This document shows positions 25,461 to 41,997 of a stretch of 64,000 bases of DNA, piece by piece. How positions within the stretch are numbered: position 1 is the stretch's first letter; the number at the start of each line of letters is the position of its first letter. Both the position numbers and the translations under genes were made by a program. A model generated the notes under the pieces. It made no database searches and was not told where the DNA came from. It saw only the letters and a program-made list of their open reading frames with translations. Origin of the DNA: Botryococcus braunii (lineage: Eukaryota; Chlorophyta; Trebouxiophyceae); the NCBI GenBank assembly GCA_002005505.1, contig KV908672.1, forward strand, positions 46,329 to 110,328. The letters are read 5' to 3'.

Positions 25461-27016
25461 ATCCTCGTTGGAAGATGCACGTGGATTAGAAGCTTTTACC
25501 TAAGTCAGCAGCTGAACAGCTTGGAGCCCGCGTTTGTCGCGGATTGGGGAAACCTGGGCCTTCCATGCAACCTTTCAGAAGGGTAGCATGCTACCGTTCA
25601 GAATTTTCCAACTCTAAGGTGGAAGGGTTGCGCAACCGTTCAGAATTTTCCAACTCTAAGGTGGAATGAACCAAGGCAAGGCCATGGTGTGACCTGGCAG
25701 GGTCGTCAAAAACCTCCATGTAAATACAAAAAGCGCAGTGGAAGATATGTTTATAAAGCTTTGGTTAGTTGTGCATAGACTTTCTTGTTTCTCTGGCAGG
25801 AGCATCTTCGAGCTTTAGCTGTTGTTGCTTCGTCCATGAGTATATTTGCGCTTTCATTCCCATCTCTTGGTTACTGTGGGAGCTGCTGCATCTGATTGTC
25901 CTCTAGTCGCTGGACAGATGTAATAGTCTGAAACTTAATTTGGGGGTTGTGAGGGAAGCTTGGGGAAAAATTTTAGGAGGGGGTATTTGTTTCAGGGAGG
26001 ATAAAATGGGATCTTCATAATAGAGAGCTGCATCAGGTGTTGGCCAACGGAAGGAGGAAGGGAAGGGGCTGGGGCCAGTACTCATCAGCCCTTGCTAACA
26101 TATATATATGCATTAAGTAGGGCGCCGGTAGATGACCCCGGTATGTTGTTATCTTTCCCAACTTTATGGAGAGTTTGATAATATATTAGCGTTTCTAGAA
26201 GAACGGTTATTGGCAGCTGCATTCAGAAACAGCTCGTGTGAATGAAGATGATCCTCTCAAAAAATGGCGCGGGTCCTCATCAGTCCACCGTTCTACTGTG
26301 TTGCAGTCCAGAGGCTTGCTATGCATACCAGGTTGATGTGCTTGAGTGTAAATTACATTGTAGTTTACGCACGGTATCCTCATACGAGAGAAGCAGCATA
26401 AGAAATGGCCTAAATTAGTAAGCACCATGCGCATAGGAGCGTGAAATTAGTAATTAATAGTTAGAAGTAGCTTCGTCCCCTGGTCCAGGGGCCCTAGATG
26501 ATGATCACAACCTTGGATCATAGCTGGAATCAACCAACGCAATTCTCCCGCCGAGTCTGTCGTACTCAAATTATGTACGCATTCCGCAACAGCTGGGACT
26601 CTTTCTGGTCTGCTATTTTGTGACAACGTGCGAGTGAAATGCATAGTGCTCTGCAGCCCCATGTGTGCAGACGTTTCTAATTCACAAGCCATGAATTCGT
26701 AGATAGCAGGACCGCGCGAGCGGAGTAGAATGGAATGCTACTGAGGTGTATACGTTTCCAAACCGTCAACACAATTCTTGATTAAGAGTTTACATCCTCA
26801 AGAATCCGTACCACACTCATCATGCGGCAATTCTGTCAGAGCCTTCAGGTAAGCCCGGCTGAACTTTCGTCGGGCACAAGGTCCAGAGGTGTGATATCAA
26901 CATTCTGCGGTGGATGTTGTTTCCTTAAAAAATGGGCCAGGCTGGTCTCGAAAGATCTAACACATCACATGTGAGTAAAAGATTCATCTGAGGTCAGTAA
27001 TAGTTCCCTGTATCAC
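25461..27016. other. Spacer without recognisable gene
   Basis: Short open frames on both strands show no family motif. A small duplication of ACCGTTCAGAATTTTCCAAC occurs at about 25594 and 25638. A strong donor-like CTTCAG|GTAAGC lies at 26848 but only eight codons of open frame precede it. Confidence 0.3.
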
Positions 27017-27475
27017 GGGGAAATCGGTGTAAGGCGCCGCAACACACACACCCCGCTCAGGAATACTGCCACAAACTTTGAAAGGAGTTTTAGGGAACTG
27101 AGGCTTTCAACTTTAATCCAACGGGCCATGCATTATCTCCCTACGGTAACAATACTTATATTAAAAACACGTCTTTGTTAGACTCACAGTTGCTCGCTGG
27201 TGGTTCTACAGAAGAAACAACTCACCTTTAGAGAATCAACAATTCTTGCAGTAGACGGGGAAATTGGTGTAAGGGGCCGTAACACACACACCCCGCCCAG
27301 CAATACTGCCACAAACTTTGAGAGGGGATTTCAAGAGAACTGGGGCTTACAACTTCAATTTGACTGCCCATGCATAATCTCCCAACGGTAACAAACTTAT
27401 ATTAAAATCACGTCTCTAGTTAGACTCACAGATGCTCGCTGTTGGTTCCCTAGAAGAACAAAAGCACCAACATTT
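27017..27475. repeat. Tandem duplication with a 240-bp unit
   Basis: The two units start at 27017 and 27257 and share CACACACACCCCGC, AATACTGCCACAAACTTTGA, TAACAA..CTTATATTAAAA and GTTAGACTCACAG in the same order. There are many scattered differences, so the duplication is old. No reading frame spans it. Confidence 0.75.
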
Positions 27476-27964
27476 CTCGCACTGACGCGCAGGGGTCCAA
27501 TTTTCTCAAAGCAGTTGTCCTTTTGTGGTCAACAGTGTCAGCCACTTCGCAACAACTGGACATAAGCTTTTTAAAGCCGTTGCCAGCAGACTTTACTGCC
27601 AGTCTCCGCCGTTATCCTGCAATTCTTACATCTGTGCAGGGCCCACAGGTGCGCTTGCTTCCATCTTGAACAGAGTGGCTGTTGAGGGAATGCATGTCTT
27701 TCAAGATGCTTGTCACGATCACAATCATCAGGCTCAATCCACACATGCCGTTGCAGATTGAGCAAACCACTTCATAGCAGTAATTTAGGGCGGTAACCCA
27801 TGCCAGAGGTGAAGGGGGGTATAGGTTATTCACCCTGATTGTGACGAAGGGACAGTGGCTTAAGACTGTTACTGTGGTTAAGTCCCGCAACTTTCTATCT
27901 TAGCAGACTTCCAGTTCGAATCCTTCATCAGCTGCGGATTCCGTGAATAACCTATCAATCAGAA
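27476..27964. other. Upstream flank of gene A
   Basis: No coding signal recognised. If gene A starts at 27965, its promoter lies here. I see no convincing TATA box. Confidence 0.3.
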
Positions 27965-30900
27965 ATGAAGAAAAACTTCAAGATCATCCTCTTACTACTG
28001 AATGTGATTTTCCTTACTTCTTTCTATACGTGTGTTCAGCTCAGCGTATTTAAATCTGGGGGGCCCAGATTATTAGCCAGCCCGTGGAGGGCAGTGCCAC
28101 AGTTGCGACCCAACCAGTTGTGCAGTTGTTTCAACCCCAGCAGATTCCAGAAGCTATATCTGTTACAGAAGTTACAACCCCCCTTGGGCCAGAACAAGCT
28201 GATCAGATCAATGCTATACCAGGCAATCCATCATTGTCAGAGGTTGAGGCCGTGGCAATCACCAGCACAGAGACCCCGGTAGAGTTGGAACCAGCGAGGG
28301 AGTTAGCAGAACCATCTCAGGTGATTAGTGGTATGGACACTAGCCCCTTGCAGCTGGAACTCCAGGCAGATCTTTTTCAGCTGGTAAAGCGGCCACCACC
28401 CCCTCCTCCAAAAAGGCCCCCACCCCCATCCCCTAAGCCGCCACCGCCTCGCCCACCCCTCCAAGGCCACCACCCTCGCCCCCTCCTCGCCCACCCCCTC
28501 GAAGTCCACCACCCTCGCCCCCTCCTCGCCCACCCCCTCCAAGTCCACCCTCGCCCCCTCCTCGCCCACCCCCTCCAAGGCCACCACCCTCGCCCCCTCC
28601 TCGCCCACCCCCTCCAAGGCCACCACCCTCGCCCTCTCCTCGCCCACCTCCCCGCTCCCCACCACCACGGCCGCCATCGCCACCCTCACCCCGTCCTCCG
28701 CCACCCTCACCCCGTCCTCCGCCACCCTCACCTCGTCCTCCGCCACCCTCTCCCAGTCCTCCACCACCCTCTCCCCCTCGGCCCCCCAGGTGTTTCCCCA
28801 ACCAATTGGTATCCTGCCTGCACAGTGGTCCACCCCAGGATTCCTGCCAGTGATTGAGAAGACTCCTTAGACGGCCTTCACAGAGGACCACATATATAAT
28901 TGGGACAGTGTCTTTGGATCGGGTCGATCGAGGTTCCCCTAAACCTGGAGGGCATTTTTGTGTTTCATATCGTCTTTTTAGTAGCTAAGCTCTAATTGCT
29001 GTTGTAGTGGGGAAGCCACACACTGTCACTGTCGCTGGAACTGTCTCGTTCTTGCTCCTGCTTTCCTACCTTTCAAGCCTTGACTCTCTACGTTTCACTT
29101 CCTTACTCTTTTTTTTTTCCTCCCTTCCCTCTTCCTGTCTTTTGTCCCTACTTTGTTTTGCTGAAGTTAGATTCATGATGCAGTACACAGCTGCATCACT
29201 ACCAGATATGCTAAGATTTTTGCACTGCCCTTTTTCCGGAGTGTTTGTCTTGGGTGTCCCTGTAATTCATTTTGATGTTTTTAGTGAACAAAAGGGAGAA
29301 ATCGACATCCGCCACCCCACACCACCCTTGTTTACTATTTACCTCTATTGTTCCACCCCAACCCCCCCCCCCCCCAACAGAAAAAACACCTCTTTCACCG
29401 ACCCCTTCCAGAATCCCTACCGCTCTCTCTCCTTCCCCCTCCCCCTCTTTCTCCCTCTCTCCCTCCTTCCTCCCTCCTGTCCTCCCCCCCGCAACCCCCT
29501 CCCATGTACCCCACCTGTGAACCAGTCTCCACCCCTCAAGCCGCCTCCGTCGCCCTAGCTTGCTGTATGTCCATGGGAGGGAACTGAATGTTTGGCTGCA
29601 TGTATGGTCTAGTGCATATGTTCTATGAGTATCATGCACATATGCAAGTACTAAACCCACCGTGGGGAGCATGCAGCCCATCGCCCTCACCGCCACCACC
29701 ACCCCCACTGTCAGCAGCATGCCCTAAAACGTTGCCTACCCTACCTCCAGGAAGCGGTGTGACTCCTTGCTCCTGTCATCTGTGACCTTGATCCAATCTG
29801 TCAACTTCAAACCTACATAAATAATCTTGAATTGCAAGTCGTATAAATTTCTGACCTTTTGAAGCCGTGTACTTACATCAAGTACACACGCCGAGCAGCA
29901 AATGCAAGTTGATCACTTCAACAGCCTTGATGTTGGCCAGCTCAGTACATCCCTCCAAAAGTTGGACATATATGTCCCTGTCCACTGTGGTGTCCTCAAA
30001 AACCTGCGTCGATATTTCACATCCACTTGTAAGGAAACCACCGGCTACAAATTGGATCTACAGTCATTCATTTGCTCAACATGGAGCTTCAGAAAAGGCC
30101 TCTTTTCTTTTTTCCTTAAAGGAGTAGGCATGCCCACAGGAGTAGGCATGCCCACAGGCTGCCGGGACGACCTGATAATCCGTTCATGCCACAATAAGAT
30201 TCTCCCACTATCTGTAGTGATGACATGCCCTGCCATGGGTGCATGGAAGGCTGACATGTCAAAGTTTTGAAGCAGGAAATTACTTCACTTATACGAATTG
30301 AAGTGGATGGCCAAGAGGAATACTGCACATGAACATTCCTTGATGAACACGCATTGATTGCATTGTTCCAGAAGGCAGTAGATATACATGTATCCCCCTC
30401 CCCCGCCCCCCCCCCCCCCCCAAAAAAAATCCCACACCCACACATGTGGGCCACTGTGCCTCTCCTCTGTCTCTCCATCTCCCAGTGCCCTTTTTCTGTT
30501 TAACTCTTTCTCTTCCCCTCTACTTCCCGACGTGCCTTTACTGCGCCCTTCTTTCCCGTCTCCATCCTTTCTCTTGGACAGACATGCAAGGTGTGGCGGG
30601 TGGGCCAGGCAGTCGCTGTACTTACCGTTCATGTTTGTCTCGCTGAACATAGCGGAATGCTGCTCCAACTAAATTTACAGCTGCGCCAAGCATTCTCCCC
30701 TCGTGGCTCCTTGTATTGTTCTTCTAGCAGTTCTCACTGACCTGCGAACGTCCGTGTGCAGTGTGCGGGACCGGCACTTTTGAGGTGACCGTGTGGGACC
30801 TGATGTATGCGGGCAGCGTCTGCGCAGTCTCCTTGGGACCGCTGCCAAATGACCTTAACACAACCTTGTATGCTTGCGGGGACACACTGTATGGCCAGAG

Positions 30901-31222
30901 TTGTACTGGCATGAAGGACAAGCTGAACATCCTGTTCTTCCAACAGCAGCCATTAAGTCCAACTGTGCTACAAATCAGCAACTTCCTGGTTTCGCTTGGA
31001 ATCTCCGAGCTTACCCAGGTCGCATCGCTCTCAGTGCTGTTAGTGGGCACCCCCGGAACTCCTATCCAGCCAGTCATCCTGCCTAAGTTGACTTACGTCA
31101 CAGGAGACCTTCTAATCGCCGGCAACTCTGCTTTGGTGCGTCCGAAACCCAATTTCGTTTGTAAGCAACAAAACGAACTCTATCGCCACGTCTGAACACA
31201 TGCACATGCGGGCGCGCGTAAA

Positions 31223-31311
<89 letters not shown>

Positions 31312-32144
31312 GTGAGTACCCCATATAACGCACACCCGTCGAAAGCACAAGCACAGTGAGTATACAGTGGGGAAGGGGAGGGGATATATGCCACCACACC
31401 GAGGTTTTACCCAGGGCTTGCAGACGACATTAGGAAACATCCTGCCAGAGCCAAGAGGGACCGTTTGACAAGAACGTACACCTAAAGGACAGACACCAAA
31501 GTAGGACGTTGTTTATGGAACAACCTCCCGAAGTCCAGAGAATGGCGTTGTTTCTGGTACAACCCCACCGAAAACCACCAACCAATCTGGAGTACCGTCT
31601 AATTAAAGAAGGAGAACACATGCCACTCTGCAGACAATGTAACAGTGTGAAGCCCCATGAAAAAACATCACACTCCCGCCGGGCATTCACGTAAACACGG
31701 GCTGTTGGGATCCCTCCCGGTACGAGGACTGCAGTGAGCTCAGTGGTAAATCATGTGTTCTCCCAATCCTAAGGACCACTTTCCTAAAGAAATTTTAGGA
31801 ACACACCGGAGAGAGAGGGGGGGGGGAGGGAGAGGGAGAGGGGGAGGGGGGAGGGAGAGGGAGAGGGAGGCACAGGCAAGCAAGCAAAAAGCACCGTCAA
31901 GTCAATGTTGCAGGTTTCTGTCAATAGAGCAGACTATGCTTGATGTTTCCACCATGTTTGCAAATGCACTGTCCTCTCCTGTGCCTGACTTTGTATGCCT
32001 TGATCAGGATCCAGGTAGGCACTTGCATAGGCACGCCTAACAAAATACACAGTGGTTTTTCCTGCTCTTTGTGCTAGAGCCACAGCCATGTCAAACTATT
32101 TTGCACAAGGTTTCGAGAGAGATGAGGGGTAGATGAGAGGGGGG

Positions 32145-32211
<67 letters not shown>

Positions 32212-33030
32212 TTAGTTCCTCTCTTCCTTGGCCGCTAAATAGATCCAGCAAGAGAACGTTCCTCATAAGCCAACCACTTTTCAACTCAAGTGACCCTTTT
32301 AAAAGGCAATCGATCCTTGATTGCGTTCAAGTTTCAGAGTTCCAGGGTGCCGCTGCTTGCAAACATTCCCAACGTGAGGCTAGCGTTCCAATCCATATTG
32401 CTATTATATCCTTTCAATTTGACAGTCCTTGCCCTGCTGTAAGAGGAACTCAACAATTTTCAGGACCCGTCACATTACAAACCTTGACCAGTTGCTAATT
32501 GAAGTGCTTCACCCAACCCTGAAGCTGACACAGGTACCCATGTTGGCCACACAAAACATGGGCATTTTTAAACTGCCTCTGTAAATCCCTTTTGTGTGTT
32601 GCAGAAACCCTTGGGTCTGGGACGCATCGGCAGCCTGGGCAGTTTGCAGCAAGTCGCGGGGAGTGTACTGGTGCAAGCCACTGCATGGACAGATGCGACG
32701 TCTCTGTCGAATCTATCCTGCGTTGGAAACCGCGTCGCCTTTGCAGACAATGCCAACCTTGCCACGCTGGGAGGCTTGACAAAATTGACCCAAGTCAACT
32801 ACAACCTTGGATTGGGCACCAGTTTGATTTTTACCAACAACACAAAGCTGACGGCGGGCGGATACAGTTCGCTGCGCACATTGGCCAAGTGCCCCACGGG
32901 GGCTGTGAGCCCTTTGACATTGCCCATCAACGCCACAGCCTCTGTTGGTACTGGCTGCCCCAAAACTGCTAGGACCTTCACTGGTATCTGCATGTTTGCT
33001 TCGCAAGGCACATGTGTTGGAGTGTCGTAG
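27965..33030 (+). CDS. Gene A: secreted protein with long Pro-rich stalk and beta-helix-like C-terminal domain
   Basis: Model: 27965-28789, 29677-29756, 30762-31135, 32605-33030. The start has a textbook signal peptide (KKNFKIILLLLNVIFL). A Gln/Glu/Val-rich linker is followed by over 100 residues of Pro-Pro-Ser-Pro-Arg repeats. Exon 3 carries CPKTLPTLPP. Exons 3 and 4 join in phase 1 to give VCGTG, FEVTVWDLMYAG, YACGDTLYGQSCTG and KDKLNILFFQQQP. The last exon is beta-helix-like (LGRIGSLGSLQQVAGSVLV, NANLATLGGLTKLTQV, INATAS) and ends at TAG 33028. Two one-base losses are needed: in the G run at 28058-28063 and in the C run at 28456-28459. With both repaired the total length divides by three and encodes 568 aa. 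It is probably a hydroxyproline-rich cell-wall or matrix glycoprotein. The receptor-L-like fold is my inference from the leucine/valine pattern. Confidence 0.7.
31222..31309. repeat. (CA)n then (GA)n array in intron 4 of gene A
   Basis: About 10 CA units followed by about 34 GA units, just after the donor. Further purine arrays lie at 31810-31870 (GGGA type) and 32150-32208 (GA) in the same intron. Confidence 0.9.
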
Positions 33031-33837
33031 ATCCCCACCAGGTGTAACTTTTAAAGTCCTGGAGAAGCATTGAGCTTGTCATGGACAGGTTGTTGATGAC
33101 AACCCCCGAACAATAGGCAGTTAAATTGTCAATGAAGCCACGAAGGACTCCAACCATGTCCAAGGAAGGCGCAGGGCTTTGACCTGTGGAAACTGAGCAA
33201 TTTGTTCAGCATCTTATCTTTTTTCAAGTTGTGCCCTGCCTTGTAAAACATGGGATTGCTGTGAACACCCCAGCTCTCCTAGAATGGCAAGTGTCTCAAG
33301 GCATATGGAAGTGTGGTATAGTATGCGGGATCAGCCTGTCGAGGTTGGCACCTGGGTTCTAGTAAATGCCCTGCAGTCTCTCAATCCTGATTATTGTCCT
33401 TCTTCCCACAAATTTGCAGGACAGCTTGGCCCTGCCCGACAGTTGTCAGTCACTTATGCAGGGTGGGGCCAAACATGTTGCATCGAATCAAATGAAGTTC
33501 CCGCATTGCTGTTGTGCTGCACTGGCATTTCTTGATTTCTTTTAAGAGCTGTAGATCACAGAGAAATGTGGCTCACATTGTACAGAAGAGCCCATCACAG
33601 GAAGTATGCACGAGGGGACAGCAAAGTTCTTCAAACACTTTTATCGTTCGGGCTCGCACTCGTGGCAATTGTTGGTTGGATTAATATGGCATAGTATCTG
33701 TCCTCAGCTGCTTGAATTGTACTGCTGCCCAGGTGGTAGGGCATCGGCTGTCATTCAGGATCGCTGCGCGACAAGTTATGGAGGGTATGGGACAGAGGGT
33801 TAGGGGCCTCGTCCATCTGATGTGTCATCATTTACTT
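33031..33837. other. 3' flank of gene A
   Basis: TGTAA, the poly(A) signal used by volvocine green algae, occurs 11 bases after the stop codon (about 33041). This is weak support because the motif is short. No other gene was seen. Confidence 0.3.
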
Positions 33838-34308
33838 TTACTGCAGAACATTTTGAAGACATTCCAGCATTAGCAGGAACAATTTGAATCTTGGCAAGAA
33901 TATGGCCCCTGTGGGAATGCCATGGGCCCCATGCAGGCACTCAGATGGGTCCAGTTGACGTATGTTAAGGGCAGAAGTACTTGAAAATTCCAACAAAATC
34001 TGATTAGCCACAAGGTTTTTTACATTGACCAGCAGATAAGACATAACTTCTGCAGTGTTGGTGATTTGATGGTAAATTGCAGGAGATTCACAACCATGTT
34101 GATACCCGTTTAAGGGGCTAGCGTCATCAACAGAAGTCAAAGGTAGTGTTCCACACATGGTTGTACGAATGTTCAAGGGAGTTAGCCTGAACTGACCATT
34201 AGTATTGACCATGAAAACCATGAAACTGTGTAAAGCAAGAACCCCAGCTACTTTTGGGAAAGTCACATCGGTTGGCACGACATGCAACACCATATGGTGT
34301 TTGCACAC
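33838..34308 (-). CDS. Unrecognised 156-codon open frame
   Basis: This minus-strand frame reads like ordinary protein over most of its length, with balanced composition and Asn, Thr, Leu and Val rich segments (NTNGQFRLTPLNIRTTMCG; VMSYLLVNVKNLVANQILLEFSS). It ends in a normal TAA. I recognise no family, and no conserved splice partner was found nearby. It lies in the A-B spacer on the opposite strand. It could be a small gene, an exon, a transposon remnant or chance. Confidence 0.3.
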   Translation of the reverse strand: MCKHHMVLHVVPTDVTFPKVAGVLALHSFMVFMVNTNGQFRLTPLNIRTTMCGTLPLTSVDDASPLNGYQHGCESPAIYHQITNTAEVMSYLLVNVKNLVANQILLEFSSTSALNIRQLDPSECLHGAHGIPTGAIFLPRFKLFLLMLECLQNVLQ

Positions 34309-37300
34309 AAGAACAATGTACCTTCAATGGCAAGGTAGCATTGAATCCGGGCTTGCTGCATCTTGGAGGTCCTGGAGCTGCAGGGTGATTACGGATGCAA
34401 AGCACCATTGTAGTCCTTGGGTCATAATTGAATGCTGGGTGGTCCTGCATCCAGAGGGATCATGCCCAGGATTTTCTTGACCACAAGGTCAAAGAAGATC
34501 TACCTTATTGTGAACAAGTGACACAAGATGAAGACGTGCTCCACCCTAGCACACAGGCCTAGAAATCCGGTGATCCCACAGGTAGGCCCACATGGGTGAT
34601 TTGTGGGACATCCTTTCCTTTGCTGCTCATATTACGGTGAGCACAGCGAGTGTACATAAGATGTCCGTTGCATTTGACTGCAGTCTGAGTGTTGGGTATA
34701 GTTGCATCGGCCATACAGTCCGTCTATGTACTGTACAAGAGCACCAGAATGTTCGTCTTAAGCGCCCTTGTCTGGGCTTAAGAAATGGGGCGGTTTGGGA
34801 CGGGAATGTGGCACCGGGCACTTCCTTCTCTGGGGCCATGAAGGGGATATCCCGATGGGGCTCGACCCATCCCCGTCCAGCACTTGTGGCCCCTTTGGAC
34901 AGGGATGTGACCAGCATCTTCTCCGCCGTGTCCCTGGCAGCGATGGGCTGGTCCCATCCCTGTCCCAAAGGCCAGGCAATATTGGACGGGGATGGCTCGA
35001 GCCAGAGCCGCGATGGGACCAGAAACGGATGACTCAGAATGGCTGGGAGAACAGGCGAGGCTCATTTCGTCCTACAGGATGAGACAGGGGTGCTGCAAAT
35101 CCCATTCCCGTCCCGTACGGTCCCTAATATAATCCGGCGCCCAGTGGCTTGCCCTGAATGCAATCATCTTCCTTCTTACTCTCCTCAGAAGCTGCAGAAA
35201 AGTACTCCTCCGAAGTCTGGTCTGATTTGTACTTTGATTTGAAATCCTCGTCATAAGAGATGGAAGAATTTAGGGTGTTTGGTGCACATTAGTGGAGGCG
35301 TCCTGTCCACAATAGGTGTACATTGCAATAGTAATGAATGTTTGCAATTTCCGTTTATTCCTAGAGGTGTGATCCTCTTGCGCAAGGATCACATGCAACG
35401 TGTTCTTCAATGGGCCATCCTTCCCATTACTGCTGGACGGTTATTTTAAAAAACATAATATCTGTACAGATAGGGTACAATCTGACTGTGTCAGCAATGT
35501 GCTTCCCGTCAGTATTTTCACGATTATATGGAATAAATCTGACCCACTATAGCTCGCAGGGGCCCCTGGTTGGTGCCTGCTTCTGTTCTTGAGACCTGTT
35601 GCGGCCTGTTTTGACAGGGCTGTCAAAACGTGATTGAAACCAATTGATCATACCAATGCTTTAAATTGAGGGTCATAATTCAACAGTGCACTCTCTCACA
35701 TATATGTCAAAGACATCAGCAGCATAGCCATTTTCCATGCTCTGCAATTGCAAGGCTCAGCTGTAGCTTCCACCCCTCATGCCAAATGTAAATTCTGGGA
35801 ACATGTCCGTGCTTGCTGGCGACATGTGTTAAACATTAGGACTTTTGAGTGCTTGGGCTGATGCATTGTCAGAGAGTGTGGCCGTGCTGTGCATCAGAGA
35901 TTCTGTTGGCCGGCTTTCCCACAAGTGTTGGTAGGGTACAAACCACGGGGGGAGGATACAAAGCCCTGGGAGGGGCCCTCCAACCGGGAAGGGAAGGGCA
36001 CCCTTCCCTTCAAACCTCACAAATTATATACGAGCATCTGTTAACAACACTTCTCAGAAGATGCTTCTTCGAACACGTGTAAGAAGGATACGAAGAGGGG
36101 GCCGTGCAGCTTCGATATCATCTCTAATTGAGTACCATCCTTCATGCTGGTTGGGAAACATATGTCGCATCACGCCAGATAGACCCCCCCCCCCCTTGCA
36201 ATACTATTTGTAGTCATTAAAATGCGCTGTCGAAGAGGTAGGCCTCAGAACACCAGGCAAGCCTTACTCCAGTAGGACATTGAGGCTTTGGCAGAGGAAT
36301 AAGGCCTAAGTGGAATCCTAACCAAAATCTGCAGAGATTGAAGTAATTAAAAGTCTTAGGAGTGCATGGTCCATAAGTAAGCCAGCTGGCAGAAGGGCAC
36401 ATCTGGTCATCATGACGGGAGATTTGCAACATCGGTTCAATCATTTGCAAGGCCGGGGGAGGGGGGGCGGGGGGCTGGGCGGGGAAAGAAAAGTTTCAAG
36501 CCAGGAGCAGCGGCAAGCAGGCCTGAATCTCCATGCCTGGGTCAAGGGGCAGAGAGGTGCCTGACTGAGACTCAATAACTTCAAAGGCATACGCGATAAC
36601 AGGAACCCTAAACCCACAAAGTTCTTCCAAGCCACAACAAATGGTGCAAGAGGAAGCTTGAATGGGGTTGTAGGTTTTAGAGAAAGTACAGCCGGTACAG
36701 CCTCTTGTCTATGGCGTAATGGCATTACTAATGCGTTGATTTCCCTGGAACCTTTGGGTGGGAATTGTGGGCTCCCGCACGTGTCTTCCTTTTCTGCAAT
36801 TTGTCCTTTCTTGGAAATCCTCTTCAATGTGTCTTTTTGTTGTAAATATGAAATATTGGGTGGGAGTTTAGGGCAGCGGGACGAGGAGACCACATGATTC
36901 ATGGGGTGCCCGGCAACCGCTGCCCATTTTTCTTTTTTCCTCCCTTTTTCCCCCATCTTTAATTATTCCCGTGTACATCCTCGACGAGGATGTACACGGG
37001 AAAAATCTAAGGTGGGACGAGGAATCCTTTCCTTCAAATTTCACACCGACAGCTGGGGGTTTCAGTGTCAGAATCCGCTATCCTACCCTCCTCGTTATCC
37101 TCCCCGGACGGGAACTACCTTCAGCGCGGTTCTTTTCTGAGCTACCTGTTAAGAGGCCAACAACATCAGACGGTGGGCACTGTTTTGGGAACAGTCAAGC
37201 ATTAACCAAGAAAACAGATCCAATTTGTAACTCCAGAGTTTCAGAAATTGTGCCGAGCGCTTCCAAGATGCAGAGAGATCTTCAAGGCCTTCAGGTAGGT

Positions 37301-37755
37301 CCCAAGGAGCCTCTCCTGTCTTTCCCTTTCCCTCAGAGAAAAACAATTGGATATGATCTTATGTTGGAATATCCTTCAATTTTACTACTCGAACTTGTTA
37401 AAGTATACGTGCAAGGCAATGGCTCGTAAATCACAATTGCAAAAAATTACCCGACTGACCTGTAAACACTGCATGTGGCTTGACGGATTTCAGTTTCTCG
37501 GTATTTTACTCTTGAGCTCTCTCTCCATATATTCCCATCCGATCCTCCCTCCCGTTCTATCCTTTGTCTTACCCGCAGAAGTCTAGGTTGTGCAACGCAT
37601 TCAGTATTAACCCTAACCCGTGATTCATGGCTATGGAATTGGGATTCGACTCAATGCACAGATGAGCAACAATTACCCGCTGTATTGCGAGCTTCTCAAC
37701 TTGTAGGCCCAGTTCGGGAACTTCGCGTCGACTTCTATGTTAATAGCCTCCTTTC
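34309..37755. other. Spacer between genes A and B
   Basis: No gene recognised. At 34770-35130 there is a GC-rich block with many GGGATGG, GACGGG and CCCATCCC words on both strands, bounded by GGGACGGGAATG near the left and CATTCCCGTCCCG near the right. It is possibly a decayed foldback element. Poly-C or poly-G runs lie at 36186-36195 and 36457-36472. A 37-bp palindrome is at 36966-37002. Confidence 0.35.
36966..37002. repeat. Perfect 37-bp palindrome
   Basis: Arms TTCCCGTGTACATCCTCG and its exact complement around a single central A. Confidence 0.8.
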
Positions 37756-41472
<3,717 letters not shown>

Positions 41473-41922
41473 TCTCCCCCCCCCCCCCAACGTCCAAGAC
41501 ACGCAGTACTGCACGTGTGCGTCCATGAACAGCTGCATTTCCATCTTTACGGGCTAGATAGTAACGGCTTATTGTGCATGACAGCTTCCAAGCTGGCTAC
41601 ATTGGGTAGGAGACCGCCAATCATGGTGGCCTTCGTGAGGTCTATGTTACATCCTCTCGTCCAAGGGCCGCTCCCTGTTATACCCTCCCAACTGTTGGAG
41701 CATTGGGACTACTTACTTTCTGGTTTTGCCACCCTTTGGTGGTCTTGTGCAAACTTGACAGTGAGCAGCGAGCCTCCTGGCATTGCTCACGTGTCAGAGC
41801 CAGCAGCGCACTATGCACTGCGCTGCATTAGCTGCAGTTGCTATTTGATTTTAAGTATGTGCATTGGAGCTATTGATTTTTGTAGTTAGTGGGTTTCTGT
41901 TGCTCCTGCCGTGCCCGCACAC

Positions 41923-41997
<75 letters not shown>

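Noticed and set aside
26809..26850. First exon of gene A ending at the strong CTTCAG|GTAAGC donor
   Set aside because: Only eight codons from an ATG and no signal-peptide character.
28003..28068. A tiny intron joining the signal peptide of gene A to the stalk frame
   Set aside because: Candidate GT-AG pairs give introns of 23 to about 42 bases or the wrong phase. A one-base loss in the six-G run explains the join better.
28303..28891. Gly/Val/Glu-rich minus-strand frames of 150-176 codons
   Set aside because: Antisense of the gene A Pro stalk.
29866..30270. Extra exon of gene A between exons 3 and 4
   Set aside because: Exon 3 and exon 4 already join in matching phase in all three paralogues, and B and C have no equivalent of this frame.
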